From: Chloroflexota bacterium
GTDB taxonomy: Bacteria; Chloroflexota; Dormibacteria; Dormibacterales; Dormibacteraceae
NCBI GenBank assembly: GCA_005882135.1
Contig: VBDR01000035.1
Span: forward strand, 1-56,670
Direction: 5' to 3'
DNA length: 56,670 nt
Shown here: positions 56,160 through 56,670 of the stretch, piece after piece
How the letters are laid out: the number at the start of each line of letters is the position of its first letter
Numbering within the stretch: position 1 is the stretch's first letter
Translations under genes and position numbers: made by a program
Notes under the pieces: generated by a model
What the model was told of the DNA's origin: nothing
Databases searched by the model: none
Seen by the model: only the letters and a program-made list of their open reading frames with translations

Positions 56160-56161
56160 AC

Positions 56162-56179
56162 CTCTACGCGCGCGTAGAG
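56162..56179. terminator. Perfect palindrome CTCTACGCG/CGCGTAGAG
   Basis: 18-bp perfect palindrome at the stop codon of the DUF6157 gene, next to the attachment site. Could act as a terminator or be part of the recombination site; no T run. Confidence 0.4.
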
Positions 56180-56565
56180 CGAAACGCCTTGACTTTCGTC
56201 GTGTGCGGATCGGCCAGTAGCTGCTTGTACCGCGACGATTCAACGGCGATCAGCGCGATTTTGCCTGCAGCGTTGTTGTGAATGCCCCAGCCGTAGCGCT
56301 TTGTCAGCGGCGACACCCGCAGGTGCGGATGGCCCTTGCTCAAGAACTTCTTGCGTTGCTTGGGCCAGATGTCCTTGGGGATGTCATGTAGGACGGCGTA
56401 TGTCTCAAAAGCGATGTCTTCTTCGGTGTGACTATATGGATGCTTGACGAGGATCTCGTACTCAACCACCGCCTTGGTTTTCTTGCCAGCTGTTGCCAGC
56501 GGCACCTTGGCTTTCTTGGTCGGACAGTCATCTGCGACTTCTATCAATGTGTCGAAGTAATTCAT
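56164..56565 (-). CDS. DUF6157 family protein
   Basis: 133 residues: MNYFDTLIEVADDCP, VEYEILVKHPYSHTEEDIAFETYA and KGHPHLRVSPLTKRYGWGIHNNAAGKIALI match DUF6157 as I recall it. Function unknown. The stop codon lies in the palindrome, so the end of the protein may have been reshaped by the island. The start overlaps the upstream partial gene (ATGA). Confidence 0.75.
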   Translation of the reverse strand: MNYFDTLIEVADDCPTKKAKVPLATAGKKTKAVVEYEILVKHPYSHTEEDIAFETYAVLHDIPKDIWPKQRKKFLSKGHPHLRVSPLTKRYGWGIHNNAAGKIALIAVESSRYKQLLADPHTTKVKAFRSTRA

Positions 56566-56669
56566 GACCTAAGCCGAACAACCTCGTAGATGAGAAGAGC
56601 GAGATCGTCGACCGTCCTGGTGCTGACGAGGCGCATGGGTTTCTTTTCGTTGCTATCGCCGAAGAGGCG
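56562..56669 (-). CDS. Partial CDS at window edge
   Basis: The frame is open to the right edge; 35 C-terminal residues are visible (RLFGDSNEKKPMRLV...DLALLIYEVVRLRS). It overlaps the DUF6157 start by 4 nt, so the two are an operon. Family cannot be told. Confidence 0.5.
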   Translation of the reverse strand, partial: RLFGDSNEKKPMRLVSTRTVDDLALLIYEVVRLRS

Positions 56670-56670
56670 C

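Noticed and set aside
55753..56243. Minus-strand frames with GDPGFEPGASRSR and TRDLNPGPHGPEL at the right attachment site
   Set aside because: Same artefact, caused by the tRNA-Pro fragment at 56115-56159.

Overview
The window is chromosomal DNA from an uncultured, high-GC, apparently aerobic bacterium. Gene content suggests a Chloroflexota/Dormibacterota-like or deep actinobacterial lineage: split B12-dependent acyl-CoA mutase with a MeaB GTPase, many acyl-CoA dehydrogenases, FrdABCD, a compact cytochrome c maturation operon, GTG/TTG starts and polyproline membrane proteins. That placement is inference; no rRNA or universal marker is present to settle it. Genes are tightly packed, with ATGA/GTGA overlaps inside operons, and many operon-leading genes carry a TANNNT -10 box only 7-13 nt before the start codon, which suggests leaderless mRNAs.

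Layout: 1-1.7 kb, beta-propeller protein and an unknown. 1.7-10.3 kb, two acyl-CoA dehydrogenases, three small (partly proline-rich) membrane proteins, an LCP protein, MeaB and a two-subunit mutase whose active site looks like isobutyryl-CoA mutase rather than methylmalonyl-CoA mutase. 10.3-16.5 kb, RDD protein, ribosomal protein L25, MscS, an NDK-like protein, RarA, a zinc-ribbon/degenerate GGDEF protein, a histidine phosphatase and a GH1 glycosidase. 16.5-21.6 kb, a TlpA-ccmE-ccmF-(x)-ccmA-ccmB-ccmC-ccmD operon with a cysteine-type CcmE and no CcmH. 21.6-27.8 kb, ferredoxin-reductase-like flavoprotein, NUDIX, ZIP/DtxR divergent pair, MscL with a zinc ribbon, alcohol dehydrogenase, M23 peptidase.

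27.9-36.1 kb is the most unusual operon: a fatty acyl-CoA reductase fused to a HAD phosphatase, a zinc dehydrogenase, a divergent LarA-like protein and a PlsC acyltransferase, followed by DUF1028, an extended IF-1 and a cyclase-family hydrolase. I propose it as an undescribed lipid-modifying pathway. 36-41 kb: zinc-ribbon protein, MarR-MFS efflux pair, M19 dipeptidase, DAO-type oxidase. 41-44.3 kb: frdABCD. 44.3-46.2 kb: YcxB-like protein and a metallo-beta-lactamase/rhodanese protein. 46.2-49.9 kb: a minus-strand operon of histidine phosphatase, APH-type kinase, acyl-CoA dehydrogenase and methyltransferase that resembles the ACAD10/11 or Lva type of 4-hydroxyacyl-CoA catabolism. 49.9-51.8 kb: lipoprotein, thioesterase, DedA protein.

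51.9-56.2 kb is a small island bounded by an intact tRNA-Pro(CGG) and a 45-bp copy of its 3' half. It holds a deleted IS3-family element between further tRNA-tail repeats, a stretch of decayed tRNA-like sequence, a PPOX-class flavoprotein, a MarR regulator, a probable LUD fragment and an F420/NADP-reductase-like protein, but no integrase. Across the window, GC-rich palindromic repeats (at least six loci of one family, two of another) sit at gene ends and in places supply C-terminal codons or a Shine-Dalgarno sequence. No CRISPR array, rRNA or prophage was seen.
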